From positions 19,445,698 through 19,509,697 of the forward strand of contig NW_024881321.1 in assembly GCF_018691265.1 (NCBI RefSeq): a stretch of 64,000 nt of DNA, read 5' to 3'. This document shows, in pieces, positions 63,849-64,000 of this stretch (within the stretch, counting starts at the first letter, position 1; the number at the start of each line of letters is the position of its first letter). Source of the DNA: Tyto alba. Lineage: Eukaryota > Chordata > Aves > Strigiformes > Tytonidae. Under the pieces are notes generated by a model. That model was not told the origin of the DNA. It did not search any database and was given only the letters and a program-made list of their open reading frames with translations. A program made the position numbers and the translations under genes.

Positions 63849-64000
63849 CACTAAACGCAGAAAATTAAATGTCAGGTTTTTATTACTAAAAACTGAATCA
63901 AGATATTGTTTTTCAGTTGACAAGACAAAGACTACTGAAATATTTTGCAAAAGCAAATAAAAGAATATTTTGCAGGGAAAAAGTGTGCATGAGTGTAAGC

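Larger units (their letters stand above)
63541..64000. other. Gene-free end of window
   Basis: AT-rich DNA with the compound microsatellite at 63649-63674 and an A-rich low-complexity stretch at 63821-63848. No gene seen. Confidence 0.55.

Noticed and set aside
1..64000. CRISPR array, bacterial operon or phage-like system
   Set aside because: No spaced direct repeats, Shine-Dalgarno-led gene chains or prokaryotic gene density. All signals point to vertebrate nuclear DNA.

Overview
The window looks like nuclear DNA from a bird, or at least a sauropsid. The evidence is three copies of the chicken-repeat-1 (CR1) LINE, each ending in the diagnostic ATTCTATG-type octamer tail and none with a poly(A) tail. 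Traces of older CR1/L3-like and L2-like LINEs lie in an AT-rich background with few CpGs. I found no convincing host protein-coding exon, rRNA, intact tRNA gene, CRISPR array or bacterial-type operon. Nearly all open frames are short, have no recognisable domain and are what stop-poor AT-rich DNA gives by chance. The best reading is intergenic DNA or the inside of a very long intron.

Layout. Positions 1-6784: unremarkable AT-rich sequence with a few microsatellites. Positions ~6785-10172 (+): an unusually long CR1, with the end of ORF1 (SGNH-esterase), the inter-ORF spacer, almost all of ORF2 (endonuclease, reverse transcriptase, C-terminal region), 3'UTR and octamer tail, heavily broken. Positions 10173-34784: mostly unique sequence holding an old CR1 3' end (~21050-21147), an ancient CR1/L3-type LINE body (~24325-24935), a CpG-rich islet (26331-26560), an exact 60-bp tandem duplication (26967-27091) and a 20-bp palindrome (30728-30747). 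Positions 34785-35296 (+): a short CR1 3' end with an unbroken reading frame. Positions 35297-46330: unique sequence with a tRNA-like relic (~43395-43470, minus) and a G-quadruplex motif (44989-45022). Positions 46331-47502 (-): a 1.17-kb CR1 with a 303-codon open frame. Positions ~49905-50115 (+) and 50665-50730 (+): an L2-type relic and a small CR1 tail. Positions 50731-64000: unique sequence with microsatellites, a stretch near 58.4-58.9 kb that could be a conserved non-coding element, and a second tRNA-like relic (~63460-63540).

There is no gene network to describe. The coherent story is layered retrotransposition: L2- and L3-type relics, then a long decayed CR1, then two better-preserved 5'-truncated CR1 copies. 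All RT copies that still include the catalytic motif carry substitutions in it, so nothing here can mobilise itself. I did not find evidence of a new biological system. The items most worth checking are the exact tandem duplication, the CpG-rich islet, the non-coding block near 58.7 kb, and the compensated-frameshift frame in the minus-strand CR1.
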